This document shows positions 25,230-35,144 of a stretch of DNA of 36,818 nt, one piece after another; within the stretch, counting starts at the first letter, position 1, and every line of letters starts with the position of its first letter. Under the pieces are notes generated by a model. It made no database searches and had not been told where the DNA came from. It saw only the letters and a list, made by a program, of their open reading frames with translations. The DNA is from Pseudomonadota bacterium (GTDB lineage: Bacteria; Pseudomonadota; Gammaproteobacteria; Burkholderiales; Burkholderiaceae_D): contig JAKACN010000019.1 of assembly GCA_021821365.1 (NCBI GenBank), positions 1 through 36,818 of the forward strand, written 5' to 3'. A program made the position numbers and the translations under genes.

Positions 25230-26060
25230 ATGAGCACACCGCCAAGCATCCTGCAGCGTCTCGACCCGACCGGCGAACGGCGGCGCGCGGGCAGGGTATT
25301 CCTCGTCGGCGCCGGGCCCGGCGATCCCGAACTCCTGACACTGCGCGCCGCTCGGCTGCTGGCGCAGGCAGACGCGGTGGTGTACGACCACCTCGTGGGC
25401 AGCGGCGTGCTGGAACTCGTGCGCAAAGGCGCGGAGCTGGTGTATGCGGGCAAGGAAAAAAGCAGGCACACGCTGCCGCAGGACGAGATCAATACGTTGA
25501 TCGTGCGGCTGGCGCGCCAAGGCAAGCGTGTGGTGCGCCTGAAGGGCGGCGACCCGTTCATCTTCGGCCGCGGCGGCGAAGAGGCTGAGGTGCTGGCGGA
25601 GCAGGGTATCGACTTCGAAATCGTCCCGGGTATCACCGCCGCCAGCGGCGTGTCATGCTACGCCGGCATTCCGCTCACGCACCGCGATTTCGCGCAGTCC
25701 TGCCTCTTCGCCACCGGCCATCTCAAGGACGACAGTCTGAATCTCGATTGGGACACGCTCGCGCGCCCGCGCCAGACCGTGGTGATCTACATGGGGCTCG
25801 GCGCGTTACCCGAGATCGCCCGCCAGCTCATCGCGCACGGCCGCGCGCCGGAAGTGCCGGCGGCAGTCATCGAGCAAGGAACCACTGCCCGGCAACGTGT
25901 CGTCACCGGTACGCTGGCGAACATTCCGCAGCGCGCCGCGGAACAGGACCTGAAATCGCCGTGCCTCATCATCGTCGGCGAAGTCGTCGCCTTGCAGCAG
26001 AAGCTGCAGTGGTTCGAGACACGGACGTCGGAGGTCGCGAGACTCGTCGTGAGTGCATAG
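25230..26060 (+). CDS. nirE: Uroporphyrinogen-III C-methyltransferase NirE (SUMT)
   Basis: SAM-dependent enzyme that methylates uroporphyrinogen III at C2 and C7 to precorrin-2, the entry to siroheme and hence haem d1. The 276-residue protein carries the SUMT segments [43 protein letters not shown] and VPGITAASG, and the late [14 protein letters not shown] single SUMT domain with no CysG oxidase/chelatase part suggests the dedicated NirE form. It is divergent from nirS across a shared control region, so it should be co-regulated. CobA of cobalamin synthesis is the alternative; context favours NirE. Confidence 0.93.
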   Translation: MSTPPSILQRLDPTGERRRAGRVFLVGAGPGDPELLTLRAARLLAQADAVVYDHLVGSGVLELVRKGAELVYAGKEKSRHTLPQDEINTLIVRLARQGKRVVRLKGGDPFIFGRGGEEAEVLAEQGIDFEIVPGITAASGVSCYAGIPLTHRDFAQSCLFATGHLKDDSLNLDWDTLARPRQTVVIYMGLGALPEIARQLIAHGRAPEVPAAVIEQGTTARQRVVTGTLANIPQRAAEQDLKSPCLIIVGEVVALQQKLQWFETRTSEVARLVVSA

Positions 26061-26107
26061 CAGGGTTTGTCGAGCGCCCGTGGTTGATATTTGGCGGAAC
26101 AATTCTT

Positions 26108-26179
26108 GTCCACGAAAAACACAAAAAACACGAAAAATTTCCTTGTTTTTCTTTCGTGCTTTTTGTGTTTTTCGTGGAC
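26108..26179. repeat. Dispersed palindromic repeat, copy 3
   Basis: GTCCACGAAAAACACAAAAA from 26108 pairs with TTTTTGTGTTTTTCGTGGAC, which ends at 26179. Arms of about 29 bases have two mismatches around a short centre. It lies 48 bases after the nirE stop and would form a strong hairpin in either transcript. Confidence 0.85.
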
Positions 26180-26526
26180 ATCTATAACGGCCCGATCGCA
26201 TTTGCGCTGCGCCGAGACACACCCAGATGCCTCGCGCTTCGAGAGACAGGTGGACGAGATTCGTCGTGGTCATCCAATGAAATATTTTTCCGATTCATGG
26301 CGGCCGTCGACGCGACGTCGTATCACGGCTATGTCGGTTTTTGGTGGAAAGTTGCCAGTTATGCATCAAAAATCGGAGGAAAAGCCCAAATTTCGCTCGT
26401 TTTAGAGGAAATTACCCTGCAATTTTCCGGGGCGTTGCAGGTCTGAGCAGAACCTGCCCCTTGACGTGTTGCTTGCTGCACAGGTATGGCTGCCCCGGCA
26501 AAGCCGACGCGCCAAACATGCAGGCG

Positions 26527-26532
26527 TATAAT
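26527..26532 (+). promoter_or_regulatory. Candidate -10 element for rhlE
   Basis: An exact TATAAT lies 84 bases before the rhlE start codon. No good -35 is seen at 16-18 bases spacing. If used, it gives a leader of about 75 bases containing the GC-rich hairpin at 26550-26581. Confidence 0.4.
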
Positions 26533-26615
26533 GGAGGGTTGTTTTTCCCGGGCGGCATTTCTGGACGGGAGTCCTCCGCCCTTACTTCACGGCCTGTCAC
26601 GGGCCCAGCGAAAAG

Positions 26616-28055
<1,440 letters not shown>

Positions 28056-28070
28056 TCGGTTTTGATGGAT

Positions 28071-28146
28071 GTCCACGAAAGACACGAAAAAATCAAAACA
28101 GACTTTTCGTGTTTTTTGTGGGGCACGCCGAGTGTCTTTCGTGGAC
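28071..28146. repeat. Dispersed palindromic repeat, copy 4
   Basis: GTCCACGAAAGACAC at 28071-28085 is the perfect inverse of GTGTCTTTCGTGGAC at 28132-28146. Internal ACACGAAAA and TTTTCGTGT segments extend the pairing. It starts 15 bases after the rhlE stop, where it may also end transcription. Confidence 0.85.
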
Positions 28147-28237
28147 AAGCTTGCTGCGTTAAAGACGAGCCCTTCCGTCCTTGCTCCATCTCCTTTATCT
28201 GGACGATCTGCTGAAACCGATAAACATCGAAACGAAT

Positions 28238-28298
28238 GTCCACTAAAGACACAAAACACGCAAAAAAGTCTTTATTGCTTTCCGTGTTTTCCGTGGAC
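28238..28298. repeat. Dispersed palindromic repeat, copy 5
   Basis: GTCCACTAAAGACACAAAAC from 28238 faces TGTTTTCCGTGGAC ending at 28298, with several mismatches. It is the most degenerate copy and is tandem to copy 4, between the convergent rhlE and gluQ genes. Confidence 0.75.
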
Positions 28299-28336
28299 AA
28301 AAATTTCCGCTCCGCGAATGACCATATTCGATTGAT

Positions 28337-29212
28337 CTAAGGGTTCATCAGAAAGCGCGCCGCCCAGGCTGTTGTGGCCTGCTGCCAGAAATCTTCCGTC
28401 GAGGCCGCCCGGTCAACTGGCAATTGCAGGAAGCGCGCGGCGGCGATCAACTCCTGCAGCGGGTGTGCCAGGTCAAGTGCCAGCGCTCCGGTCTGCTTCG
28501 AGAGTTTTTCGCCCAGGTCATTCGTCACCACTGGTACGTGCAGGTAGGACGGCGTCGGCACGCCGAGCAGGTGTTGCAGGTAGATCTGGCGCGGTGTGGA
28601 ATCGAGCAGGTCCGCGCCGCGCACCACATGTGTCACGCTCTGGTCGGCATCGTCCACCACCACCGCCAGCTGGTAGGCCCAGAAGCCGTCCGCACGACGG
28701 AGCACAAAGTCGCCCACCTCGGTCGCAAGGTTCTGCGCGACCTTTCCCATCCAGCGGTCCTCGAAGCTGATATCGGCATCCGCGACATCCGGCACGCGCA
28801 ACCGAAAAGCGCGCGCCGTCTTTCCCGGAGCGAGCCCGCCGCGGCATGTTCCCGGATACACCGCCGCGCCGTCGCTGGCGATGCCGATGCGCGAATCCGC
28901 GATCTCGCGCCGCGTGCAGCCGCAGGGATACACATGGCCATTCAACCGCTCGAACGCGGCCTGGTACAAATCCTTGCGCCGGCTTTGCCAGACGACTTCG
29001 CCATCCCATGGCATGCCGAAGATGCGCAGGCATTGCAGGATGTCCTCCGCTGCGCCCGGCACGGTGCGCGCCTCGTCGATGTCCTCGATGCGCACCAGCC
29101 ATTGCCCGCCGTGCGCGCGCGCGTCCAGGAAGCTGGCAAGGGCGGCGACCAGCGAGCCTTTGTGCAGCGGGCCGGTGGGCGAGGGGGCGAAGCGTCCGAT
29201 GTAGGGCGTCAT
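28337..29212 (-). CDS. gluQ: Glutamyl-Q tRNA(Asp) synthetase
   Basis: Truncated glutamyl-tRNA synthetase paralog that attaches glutamate to queuosine in tRNA(Asp). The 291-residue product from the ATG at 29212 starts [20 protein letters not shown], with a HIGH-like site PTGPLHKG. The zinc site is CGCTRREI with a later YPGTC, and the KMSKS-like site is EKLSKQ. There is no anticodon-binding domain, as expected for GluQ-RS. A TTG at 29224 is a weaker start. It follows the Wzt gene by 36 bases on the same strand but is functionally unrelated. Confidence 0.93.
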   Translation of the reverse strand: MTPYIGRFAPSPTGPLHKGSLVAALASFLDARAHGGQWLVRIEDIDEARTVPGAAEDILQCLRIFGMPWDGEVVWQSRRKDLYQAAFERLNGHVYPCGCTRREIADSRIGIASDGAAVYPGTCRGGLAPGKTARAFRLRVPDVADADISFEDRWMGKVAQNLATEVGDFVLRRADGFWAYQLAVVVDDADQSVTHVVRGADLLDSTPRQIYLQHLLGVPTPSYLHVPVVTNDLGEKLSKQTGALALDLAHPLQELIAAARFLQLPVDRAASTEDFWQQATTAWAARFLMNP

Positions 29213-29248
29213 CGTTGATCGCAAAGCGGTGTGCAGTCGGCAGGCGGG

Positions 29249-30511
29249 TCAGGCGCCCGCGGTCGCGGTCGGCTGCAGGGAGGCGCCTTGCCCGCGCTGG
29301 ATATCGATGGAAGGATCGAGCCAGGTGCAGCCGGCGAATTCCTCGTGGCTCAGGTTCATGACGGTGAATACCAGCGCGAGATCGCGCCATTCGTAATTGT
29401 TTACCAGGTGCGTCTCGCTGCTGGAGAGGTTGACCGCGATGGAATAGCTGCCCGGCCCGAGATTCATCGGGAACGCGAAGGAATAGACTACTTCCTCGCC
29501 CGGCTGGACATTCTCCAGCGGCATGTCCTTGAGCGCGGTGTTGGTACCGTACATCGGTTGTCCGAGGCGGTCCTTGATCATGTAACCCAGTACCAGCCGC
29601 GGAATCGGCGCCATCGCCTTGACCTTGATGCGCAAGGTGGTCGCGCTGCCGACATCCACTGCTTCCACCCGTTCGCCCTGTTCGTTGAACAGCGCGATGT
29701 CCGCGATGGTTGCTTCGCCGGAGCCGGACACGGTCTGGATCTTGCCATGCGCGGCTTCTTCCTGGCGCACCGTTTGGTTCTCCCGCTCGGCCAGCATCGC
29801 GTTGTAGAAGTCCATGATGGCTTCCGGATCGCCTTCCTTCGCCAGGCGGCCGGCGTCGAGCAGGATGGCGCGGTCGCACACCGACTGGATCGCGGTCTTG
29901 TCGTGCGACACGATCAGCAGCGTGGTGCCGGAATCGCGCAATTGCCGGATGCGGTCGAAGCTCTTGTGCTGGAAGTAGGCATCGCCGACAGACAATGCTT
30001 CGTCCACGATCAGGATGTCGGGCCGCCGCGCCGTCGCCACGCTGAACGCGAGGCGCATCTGCATCCCGCTCGAGTAGACGCGCACCGGCTGATCGATGTA
30101 TTCGCCGATTTCGGCAAAGGCCTCGATCTGCGGCATCAGCGCCGTGATTTCCTCGGTGCCCAGGCCGATCAGCTGGCCCGACATGTAGGCGTTCTGCCGC
30201 CCGGTGAAATCCGGATGAAAGCCCATGCCGAGCTCCAGCAGCGCGGCGACGCGTCCGCTGATGGCGACGTTGCCAGTGGTCGGCTGCGCGGTGCCGGTGA
30301 TCAGCTTGAGCAGCGTGCTTTTGCCCGCGCCATTGATGCCGATGATGCCGACCGCCTCGCCGGGCTGGACGTGGAAGTTGATGTCCTTCAGGACCCACTT
30401 GAGCTGGTGCCGCGGCTTCGCGCGCGGCAAGAGCCACTCGGCAAGGCGGGACCAGTGGTTCGGGTACTGCTTGTAGGCTTTCCCGAGGTTGCTGACGTGT
30501 ATGGTGCCCAT
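29249..30511 (-). CDS. wzt: ABC transporter ATP-binding protein of polysaccharide export, Wzt-like
   Basis: ATPase subunit of an O-antigen or capsule ABC-2 exporter. The 420-residue protein has Walker A GINGAGKS (about residues 58-65), the signature YSSGMQMRLAFS, Walker B ILIVDEAL and the switch His in VSHDK. From about residue 260 a C-terminal beta-sandwich domain follows (ATIADIALFNEQGERVEAVD to the end), like the Wzt domain that reads the modified chain terminus. The permease Wzm is not next to it in the window; the gene before it is GtrA-like. The long C-terminal domain suggests export of a terminally capped polymer. Confidence 0.88.
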   Translation of the reverse strand: MGTIHVSNLGKAYKQYPNHWSRLAEWLLPRAKPRHQLKWVLKDINFHVQPGEAVGIIGINGAGKSTLLKLITGTAQPTTGNVAISGRVAALLELGMGFHPDFTGRQNAYMSGQLIGLGTEEITALMPQIEAFAEIGEYIDQPVRVYSSGMQMRLAFSVATARRPDILIVDEALSVGDAYFQHKSFDRIRQLRDSGTTLLIVSHDKTAIQSVCDRAILLDAGRLAKEGDPEAIMDFYNAMLAERENQTVRQEEAAHGKIQTVSGSGEATIADIALFNEQGERVEAVDVGSATTLRIKVKAMAPIPRLVLGYMIKDRLGQPMYGTNTALKDMPLENVQPGEEVVYSFAFPMNLGPGSYSIAVNLSSSETHLVNNYEWRDLALVFTVMNLSHEEFAGCTWLDPSIDIQRGQGASLQPTATAGA

Positions 30512-30550
30512 CAGGTCTTGTCCATTATTTCGCGGGTCATGGCCGGAATC

Positions 30551-30931
30551 TCAGCCGGCGTTACGAATCTTGAACACATAATACTTGTTCATCAGAAAGG
30601 ATGTGCCGACATAAATTACGCCGGCAAAGATTTGGCTCAAGCCCTTGTGCATGCCGAGCCGGTGGATCAGGATGAGCAGTGTCGCGAAATTCAGTCCATA
30701 AGCGACAGCGAACACCGCGACAAAACGGATGACTTCCTTTCGCCGTTCCTGAGTGCTGTTGAATGTGTAGTTCCTGTTCAGCACATAGGAAACCACGAGG
30801 CCCACTGCATAACCCGTCATGTTGCTTGCTTCCGGGCTCATTCCCACCAGGTACATGCAGGAAAAAATGACGAGATAGCCCAGCAAGGTATTCAGCACGC
30901 CGACGATAATATAGCGAATGAACTGGCTCAT
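30551..30931 (-). CDS. GtrA family membrane protein
   Basis: A 126-residue, four-helix protein of the GtrA family, proposed to flip undecaprenyl-phosphate-linked sugars across the inner membrane. FIRYIIVGVLNTLLGYLVIF is the typical first helix; SYVLNRNYTFNS and the final SFLMNKYYVFK are family marks. The ATG at 30931 overlaps the methyltransferase stop by 4 bases. The nearby GT2 glycosyltransferase (31604-32551) is its natural partner, as in GtrA/GtrB pairs. Confidence 0.9.
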   Translation of the reverse strand: MSQFIRYIIVGVLNTLLGYLVIFSCMYLVGMSPEASNMTGYAVGLVVSYVLNRNYTFNSTQERRKEVIRFVAVFAVAYGLNFATLLILIHRLGMHKGLSQIFAGVIYVGTSFLMNKYYVFKIRNAG

Positions 30932-31611
30932 GGGGCGAGACTTGCTTGCACCCAGTATTGTCCGCCGAGCGGAAGCCAGCCGAGGTGAGGTTCCAGGGAC
31001 GTCAGCGCAGGCAGGCTGGGAGGAATGAACAGGCAATACGACCGGCGCTCCATCCTGAACCCGGCCGCGCGCAATATGCCCAGCATTTCCGACGGCTTCA
31101 GCAGAACCGCATCGTCATCATAAGGACAGGTGCTGACAATGCGCCGGGTGACAGGGTTGTAGGGATTGTGCTCGAACACAAACAGACTTCCGCCGGCGGC
31201 CAACCGTCCCGCGATCTTCCTGGCGACCGCAATCCGTTGGTCGACCGGGACATGATGAAATACGCCGGCAACGAAAATAACGTCGAATGGCTCCATCGAT
31301 TCGGTCCGGTCGTCTTCCAGCAGGAATTCGATGTCCGGGTTTTCCTGCCGGGCCGTCTCCAGGCTCGCACCGGAGATATCCGAGCCGACAATGACGGCCT
31401 GCGGAAATGCGTGTTGCAGAAAGGGAATGTTTCGCCCGATACCACAGCCATATTCGAGGAGCCGTTTGACGGGAGCACGCACCTGCTTGCGCACGATCTC
31501 GACCTTGTAGCGGGCGAAATATTCTTCGCTTGGCGAGAAGAACTGCGTCTTCTCCTTCAACAACTGATTGTAGTTGTCGGTGTAATCATCGAAGTTGACA
31601 CGATTACTCAT
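30928..31611 (-). CDS. Class I SAM-dependent methyltransferase
   Basis: A 227-residue soluble methyltransferase with a Rossmann fold. Motif I is LLEYGCGIGRNIPFL, the acidic end of strand 2 is VGSDISGASLETA, and the post-motif is DVIFVAGVFHHV. The substrate is not evident. Its place in a polysaccharide operon, between a GT2 transferase and GtrA, with a Wzt that has a terminal-recognition domain, suggests sugar or chain-end methylation, but this is inference. It overlaps both neighbours (8 and 4 bases). Confidence 0.85.
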   Translation of the reverse strand: MSNRVNFDDYTDNYNQLLKEKTQFFSPSEEYFARYKVEIVRKQVRAPVKRLLEYGCGIGRNIPFLQHAFPQAVIVGSDISGASLETARQENPDIEFLLEDDRTESMEPFDVIFVAGVFHHVPVDQRIAVARKIAGRLAAGGSLFVFEHNPYNPVTRRIVSTCPYDDDAVLLKPSEMLGILRAAGFRMERRSYCLFIPPSLPALTSLEPHLGWLPLGGQYWVQASLAP

Positions 31612-32551
31612 GATGCGAAATATCCTCCTCGACGATATATCGCGGCCGTCCTTTGACTTCTTCGTAGATGGCGCCGATATAGGCTCCCATGATACCGAGC
31701 ACGATCAGGGTCACGCCGTTGAACAGCAGGAACAGCGATACCAGCGTCGTCCAGCCGCTCGGAAGCGCCTTTGCGACGAAATAATTGACAACCGCCGCCA
31801 GCATGAACAGGAACGCGAGCGCGGCAAAGCCGACGCCGACGAAGATGCCCATTTGCAGCGGCTTGGTGCTGAAGGACAGGATGCCTGCCATGGCCAGCTG
31901 CATCATGCGCGACAATGAATATTTCGACTGCCCGGCAAAGCGTTTCTCCGCGACGTATTCGACACAGGATTGCGAATACCCGATCCATGAGAACAATCCC
32001 CGCAGGAACATGTTGCGTTCCTGGAAGCCGGTCGACAGAGTGCGCGCGACGCGTGCCGAAATCAGGCGGAAATCCGCGGCGTTGGCATTGATCGGCACTT
32101 TCGAGATCGCACCGAGCAGGCGATAGAACATGTTCCCGACCATCTTTCTGAAAAAGCCGACATCTTCCGTATCCTTGCGCACCGTGTAGACCACGTCGTG
32201 GCCGCGTCGGAAATTGGCAATCAGTTCGAGAATGGGTTCGGGCGGATGCTGCAGGTCGCTGTCCATCATCACGATCGCATCCGCATCGAGCGCATGCTCG
32301 ATCCCTGCGAGCAGCGACATCTGGTGGCCGAACCGGGATGACATCGCGAGCACGCGTGCTCTCGTGTCTTTCTTCACGAGCTCACGCAGTACGCCAAGCG
32401 TGTTGTCCGTGCACCGATCCACCACAAAGAGAATCTTGCCGTCGACATCCGTCAGCATGTCGAGCACTTTTCGGGTCCGCGCATGAAAATGCGCGATGAC
32501 CTGTTCTTCGTTAAATACCGGAACAACGACGGTCAGTTTAAGCGTTGACAC
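31604..32551 (-). CDS. GT2 polyprenyl-phosphate glycosyltransferase (GtrB/DPM1-like)
   Basis: A 315-residue enzyme that probably transfers a sugar from a nucleotide to undecaprenyl phosphate. The GT-A domain starts VVVPVFNEEQVIAHF; the metal site is MMDSDLQHPPE and the later DFRLISARVARTL and RNMFLRGLFSWIGY match the GtrB/DPM1 group. Two C-terminal membrane helices (about residues 232-255 and 265-290) anchor it, followed by IYEEVKGRPRYIVEE. It pairs with the GtrA-like protein two genes downstream. Confidence 0.9.
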   Translation of the reverse strand: MSTLKLTVVVPVFNEEQVIAHFHARTRKVLDMLTDVDGKILFVVDRCTDNTLGVLRELVKKDTRARVLAMSSRFGHQMSLLAGIEHALDADAIVMMDSDLQHPPEPILELIANFRRGHDVVYTVRKDTEDVGFFRKMVGNMFYRLLGAISKVPINANAADFRLISARVARTLSTGFQERNMFLRGLFSWIGYSQSCVEYVAEKRFAGQSKYSLSRMMQLAMAGILSFSTKPLQMGIFVGVGFAALAFLFMLAAVVNYFVAKALPSGWTTLVSLFLLFNGVTLIVLGIMGAYIGAIYEEVKGRPRYIVEEDISHHE

Positions 32552-33410
32552 TTGCCCTCCACAGTTTCATGATCCGCATCGTGCTTGTGACGTCGGCGTA
32601 GATCACCGGTACGTCATAACCGGTCCGGTTCGTGAGTTCGGGTGCTTCCTGCACAACGGATGGCGCAATTCCGTGCATCGCCAGGCGGCGCGTCATGAAC
32701 TCGCGCATCGTCACCGGAACGCCGCTGGCGACGTGGTGTATGGACCCGGTCGCGGCATGGGCCGAGATCGCCAGTATCTGCTCGGCCGCGTCGTCGGTGG
32801 AAATATAGTCGCGCATCGCGCCAAGCGGGCCGAGCTCAATCACGGCTTTGCGACCTGTCAGCACGTCGTCGATCTGCTTTTGCAGCCGCCCGGCGAACAG
32901 CCGTTCCGAGAGGCCCGGGCCGTCGAGGTTGAAGACACGCGCAACAACCACATCGACACCCCGGCTTGCGTAGAGCGAGCAAAGCTGGGTTTGCCAGGCC
33001 TTGGTAAGGCCATAGACGGAGACCGGGGCAAGCGCGCGATCTTCCCGGACCGGATTCTCCTCGGGATTTACCACGCCGTACTCGGCTGCGGAGCCGATCA
33101 GGACGACACGCGTCGATCGGCCCGATTGCTGCACGGTGTCGAGAAGATGCCTTGCGGCGTCCACATTGACCGCATAGGCTTCCTGAAAGTCGCTCCCGAA
33201 TGTCGCGGCGAGATGCAGCACCACATCGGGCTCCGTGCTGACGACCGCAGCCGCAAGCTGTGCCTGGTCGCGGACATCGAGCCGCAGCGCATCGACGCCG
33301 GTGCCGGTGCGGCTGGCCACAATGGCGCGATAGCGGTCGTCCTTTCGAAGCCGGTTGGCCAGCGCCTGTCCAAGCGCACCCGTCCCGCCGGTGATCAGCA
33401 CTTTTGTCAT
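32538..33410 (-). CDS. NAD(P)-dependent nucleotide-sugar epimerase/reductase (extended SDR)
   Basis: A 290-residue extended short-chain dehydrogenase. The dinucleotide site is G8-GT-G11-AL-G14, with DVVLHLAATFG following. The catalytic YxxxK is in SVYGLTKAW, and the Ser region is IGSAAEYG. The pattern resembles GDP-4-keto-6-deoxymannose reductases, which would make a 6-deoxyhexose such as rhamnose; substrate choice cannot be fixed from sequence alone. It overlaps the GT2 gene by 14 bases and the nucleotidyltransferase by one. Confidence 0.82.
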   Translation of the reverse strand: MTKVLITGGTGALGQALANRLRKDDRYRAIVASRTGTGVDALRLDVRDQAQLAAAVVSTEPDVVLHLAATFGSDFQEAYAVNVDAARHLLDTVQQSGRSTRVVLIGSAAEYGVVNPEENPVREDRALAPVSVYGLTKAWQTQLCSLYASRGVDVVVARVFNLDGPGLSERLFAGRLQKQIDDVLTGRKAVIELGPLGAMRDYISTDDAAEQILAISAHAATGSIHHVASGVPVTMREFMTRRLAMHGIAPSVVQEAPELTNRTGYDVPVIYADVTSTMRIMKLWRASVNA

Positions 33411-34120
33411 TATGGGATGCCCAGCTTGGATGCCAGCTCTGCGAAATGCACGTCCGCATATTCGTAATCATCCGGCCGGCCGATATCCAGCCAGTAGCCG
33501 GAGAAGGGGCGGATGTTGATGCGCCGCTTGTTCGCCAGGCCATCGATCATCAAGTTGTCGAAGCCGTATATCTTGCCGCGAGGCAGCGCTTCGACGATCG
33601 ACCGGTTGATGCAGTAGATGCCCATGCTCACATCGAAATCGTAGGTCGGCTTTTCCTGAAACGCGGTGAGCAGGCCATCCTGGTTGTAGCGCAGTACGCC
33701 GAAATCGATCTTGACGTTGCGCTGGTAGGCCGACACGGAAATCTGGCTGCGTGTCTCGACATGCGTTTCAAAGAAAGCGCGATAGTCGAGGTCGCACAGG
33801 ATGTCTCCGTTCATGACGAGAAAATTCTCCGGCAGATCGTCGATCAGCGTGAGCGGCCCGATCGTGCTCAATTCGCCTTCCTCGAGCGAATAGTCGAGCT
33901 TGAGTCCGAGCCGCGACCCATCCCCGAAGTAGGCCATGATCAGGTTGGACAAGTGGTTCACCGCAAGCGTGACGTGAGTGAATCCCGCCTGACGCAGTTG
34001 CATCAGGATGATTTCGAGGATCGAATATTTTCCTCCCAGCGGCACCAGCGGCTTCGGAATCAGCGTGGTATAAGGGCGCAATCTTGTTCCCTTCCCACCC
34101 GCAAGAATGATGGCTCTCAT
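33410..34120 (-). CDS. Sugar-phosphate nucleotidyltransferase
   Basis: A 236-residue enzyme of the NTP-transferase family that activates a sugar 1-phosphate to a nucleotide sugar. The nucleotide loop is LAGGKGTRLRPYT with IPKPLVPLGGK, and the metal Asp is in VMNGDILCDLD. GYWLDIGRPDDYEYA near the end is typical. It lacks the C-terminal left-handed helix of the bifunctional forms and is close in size to mannose-1-phosphate guanylyltransferase-like or glucose-1-phosphate types. The two SDR genes beside it would use its product. Confidence 0.88.
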   Translation of the reverse strand: MRAIILAGGKGTRLRPYTTLIPKPLVPLGGKYSILEIILMQLRQAGFTHVTLAVNHLSNLIMAYFGDGSRLGLKLDYSLEEGELSTIGPLTLIDDLPENFLVMNGDILCDLDYRAFFETHVETRSQISVSAYQRNVKIDFGVLRYNQDGLLTAFQEKPTYDFDVSMGIYCINRSIVEALPRGKIYGFDNLMIDGLANKRRINIRPFSGYWLDIGRPDDYEYADVHFAELASKLGIP

Positions 34121-34132
34121 AGGATTGTTCTT

Positions 34133-35137
34133 TTAAAGGTTGTACAGCCAGGCCTTGTAGCGGGCCAGATTCTCCGGTTGCCTGAACCAGGCGATGGTAT
34201 CAATCAGTCCGGCGCTCAAGTCATACTGCGGGCGCCAGGGCGTCAGCGACTTGATCAGCGTGTTGTCGCCGATGAGGCGGAAGACTTCGGACGCATCGGG
34301 GCGAAGCCTCTGCTCGTCGGTCACGATGCGCGCATTCGGATTCAATTCGGAAATCAGCGTTTGCGCGACATCGCCGATCGAGTATTCCTTGCCGCTGGCG
34401 ATGTTGATTTCCTTGCCGACAGCCGCATCGGCTTCCGCCAGCGCGATGAAGCCTGCGGCCGTGTCTTTCACATAGTTGAAATCGCGCGTGGGCGTCAGGC
34501 TGCCCAGGCGCAGTTCCGTCTCGCCCTCCAGCAGTTGGGTGATGACTGTCGGGATGACCGCGCGCGCCGATTGCCTCGGGCCATAGGTATTGAACGGGCG
34601 GACGATGACCACCGGCGTATTGAACGACCGGTAGAACGACTCGGCCAGACGGTCAGCGCCGATCTTTGTCGCGCTGTACGGCGATTGTCCCTGGAACGGA
34701 TGTTTCTCGTCGATGGGCGCGTATTGGGCGGTGCCGTACACCTCCGATGTCGACGTGACGAGAACGCGTTCGGTGCCGAGCTTTCTTGCCGCCTGCAGCA
34801 CGTTCAGCGTGCCCTTGATGTTGGTATCGACGTAGGAATCCGGCGAATGGTACGAAAACGGAATGGCGATCAGCGCGGCCAGATGAAACACGACATCGCA
34901 CCCCTTCATCGCCTCGAAGACGCCGTTCGGGTCGCGGATATCGCCGGCAAACACGTCCAGGCCGCGCGCCACGTCCGGCGGCAACGTATCCAGCCAACCC
35001 CAGCTGTTGAGAGAGTTGTAATACACAAAGGCGCGCACATCGCAACCATGGGCCAGCAGGGCTTCCACCAGATGGCTGCCGATGAAGCCGTCAGCGCCCG
35101 TGACTAATACTTTTTTTGATTTCAGGTCCATTTTCAT
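34133..35137 (-). CDS. NAD-dependent nucleotide-sugar 4,6-dehydratase, LegB/GlmB-like
   Basis: A 334-residue extended SDR. The NAD site is G14-AD-G17-FI-G20 with VVFHLAALIAIPFSYHSP following, then TSTSEVYGTAQ and SPYSATKIGAD with the catalytic Tyr and Lys. RPFNTYGPRQSARAVIPTVI and the early VYYNSLNSWGWLD resemble UDP-GlcNAc 4,6-dehydratases of the LegB group. A 4,6-dehydratase gives the keto-6-deoxy intermediate for deoxy- or amino-sugars. It lies 7 bases after the large membrane protein gene. Confidence 0.85.
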   Translation of the reverse strand: MKMDLKSKKVLVTGADGFIGSHLVEALLAHGCDVRAFVYYNSLNSWGWLDTLPPDVARGLDVFAGDIRDPNGVFEAMKGCDVVFHLAALIAIPFSYHSPDSYVDTNIKGTLNVLQAARKLGTERVLVTSTSEVYGTAQYAPIDEKHPFQGQSPYSATKIGADRLAESFYRSFNTPVVIVRPFNTYGPRQSARAVIPTVITQLLEGETELRLGSLTPTRDFNYVKDTAAGFIALAEADAAVGKEINIASGKEYSIGDVAQTLISELNPNARIVTDEQRLRPDASEVFRLIGDNTLIKSLTPWRPQYDLSAGLIDTIAWFRQPENLARYKAWLYNL

Positions 35138-35144
35138 TCCAGGA

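Larger units (their letters stand above)
26061..26615. other. Long intergenic region between nirE and rhlE
   Basis: This 555-base stretch has no credible gene. It holds the dispersed repeat copy 3 (26108-26179), an AT-richer stretch (26250-26430) without recognisable content, a small inverted repeat (CCTGCAA 26416-26422 with TTGCAGG 26435-26441), a TATAAT at 26527-26532, and a leader hairpin before rhlE (GGGCGG 26550-26555 with CCGCCC 26576-26581, inner GGAC/GTCC). Confidence 0.5.

Noticed and set aside
25655-26446. Second gene overlapping nirE and extending into the following intergenic region
   Set aside because: Its first half is the shifted frame of nirE and its second half reads through the palindromic repeat; no domain is seen.
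26416-26456. Possible riboswitch or small RNA in the nirE-rhlE gap
   Set aside because: Only two short, competing inverted repeats (CCTGCAA/TTGCAGG and CAGGT/ACCTG) are seen, with no promoter at a fitting place and no known motif.
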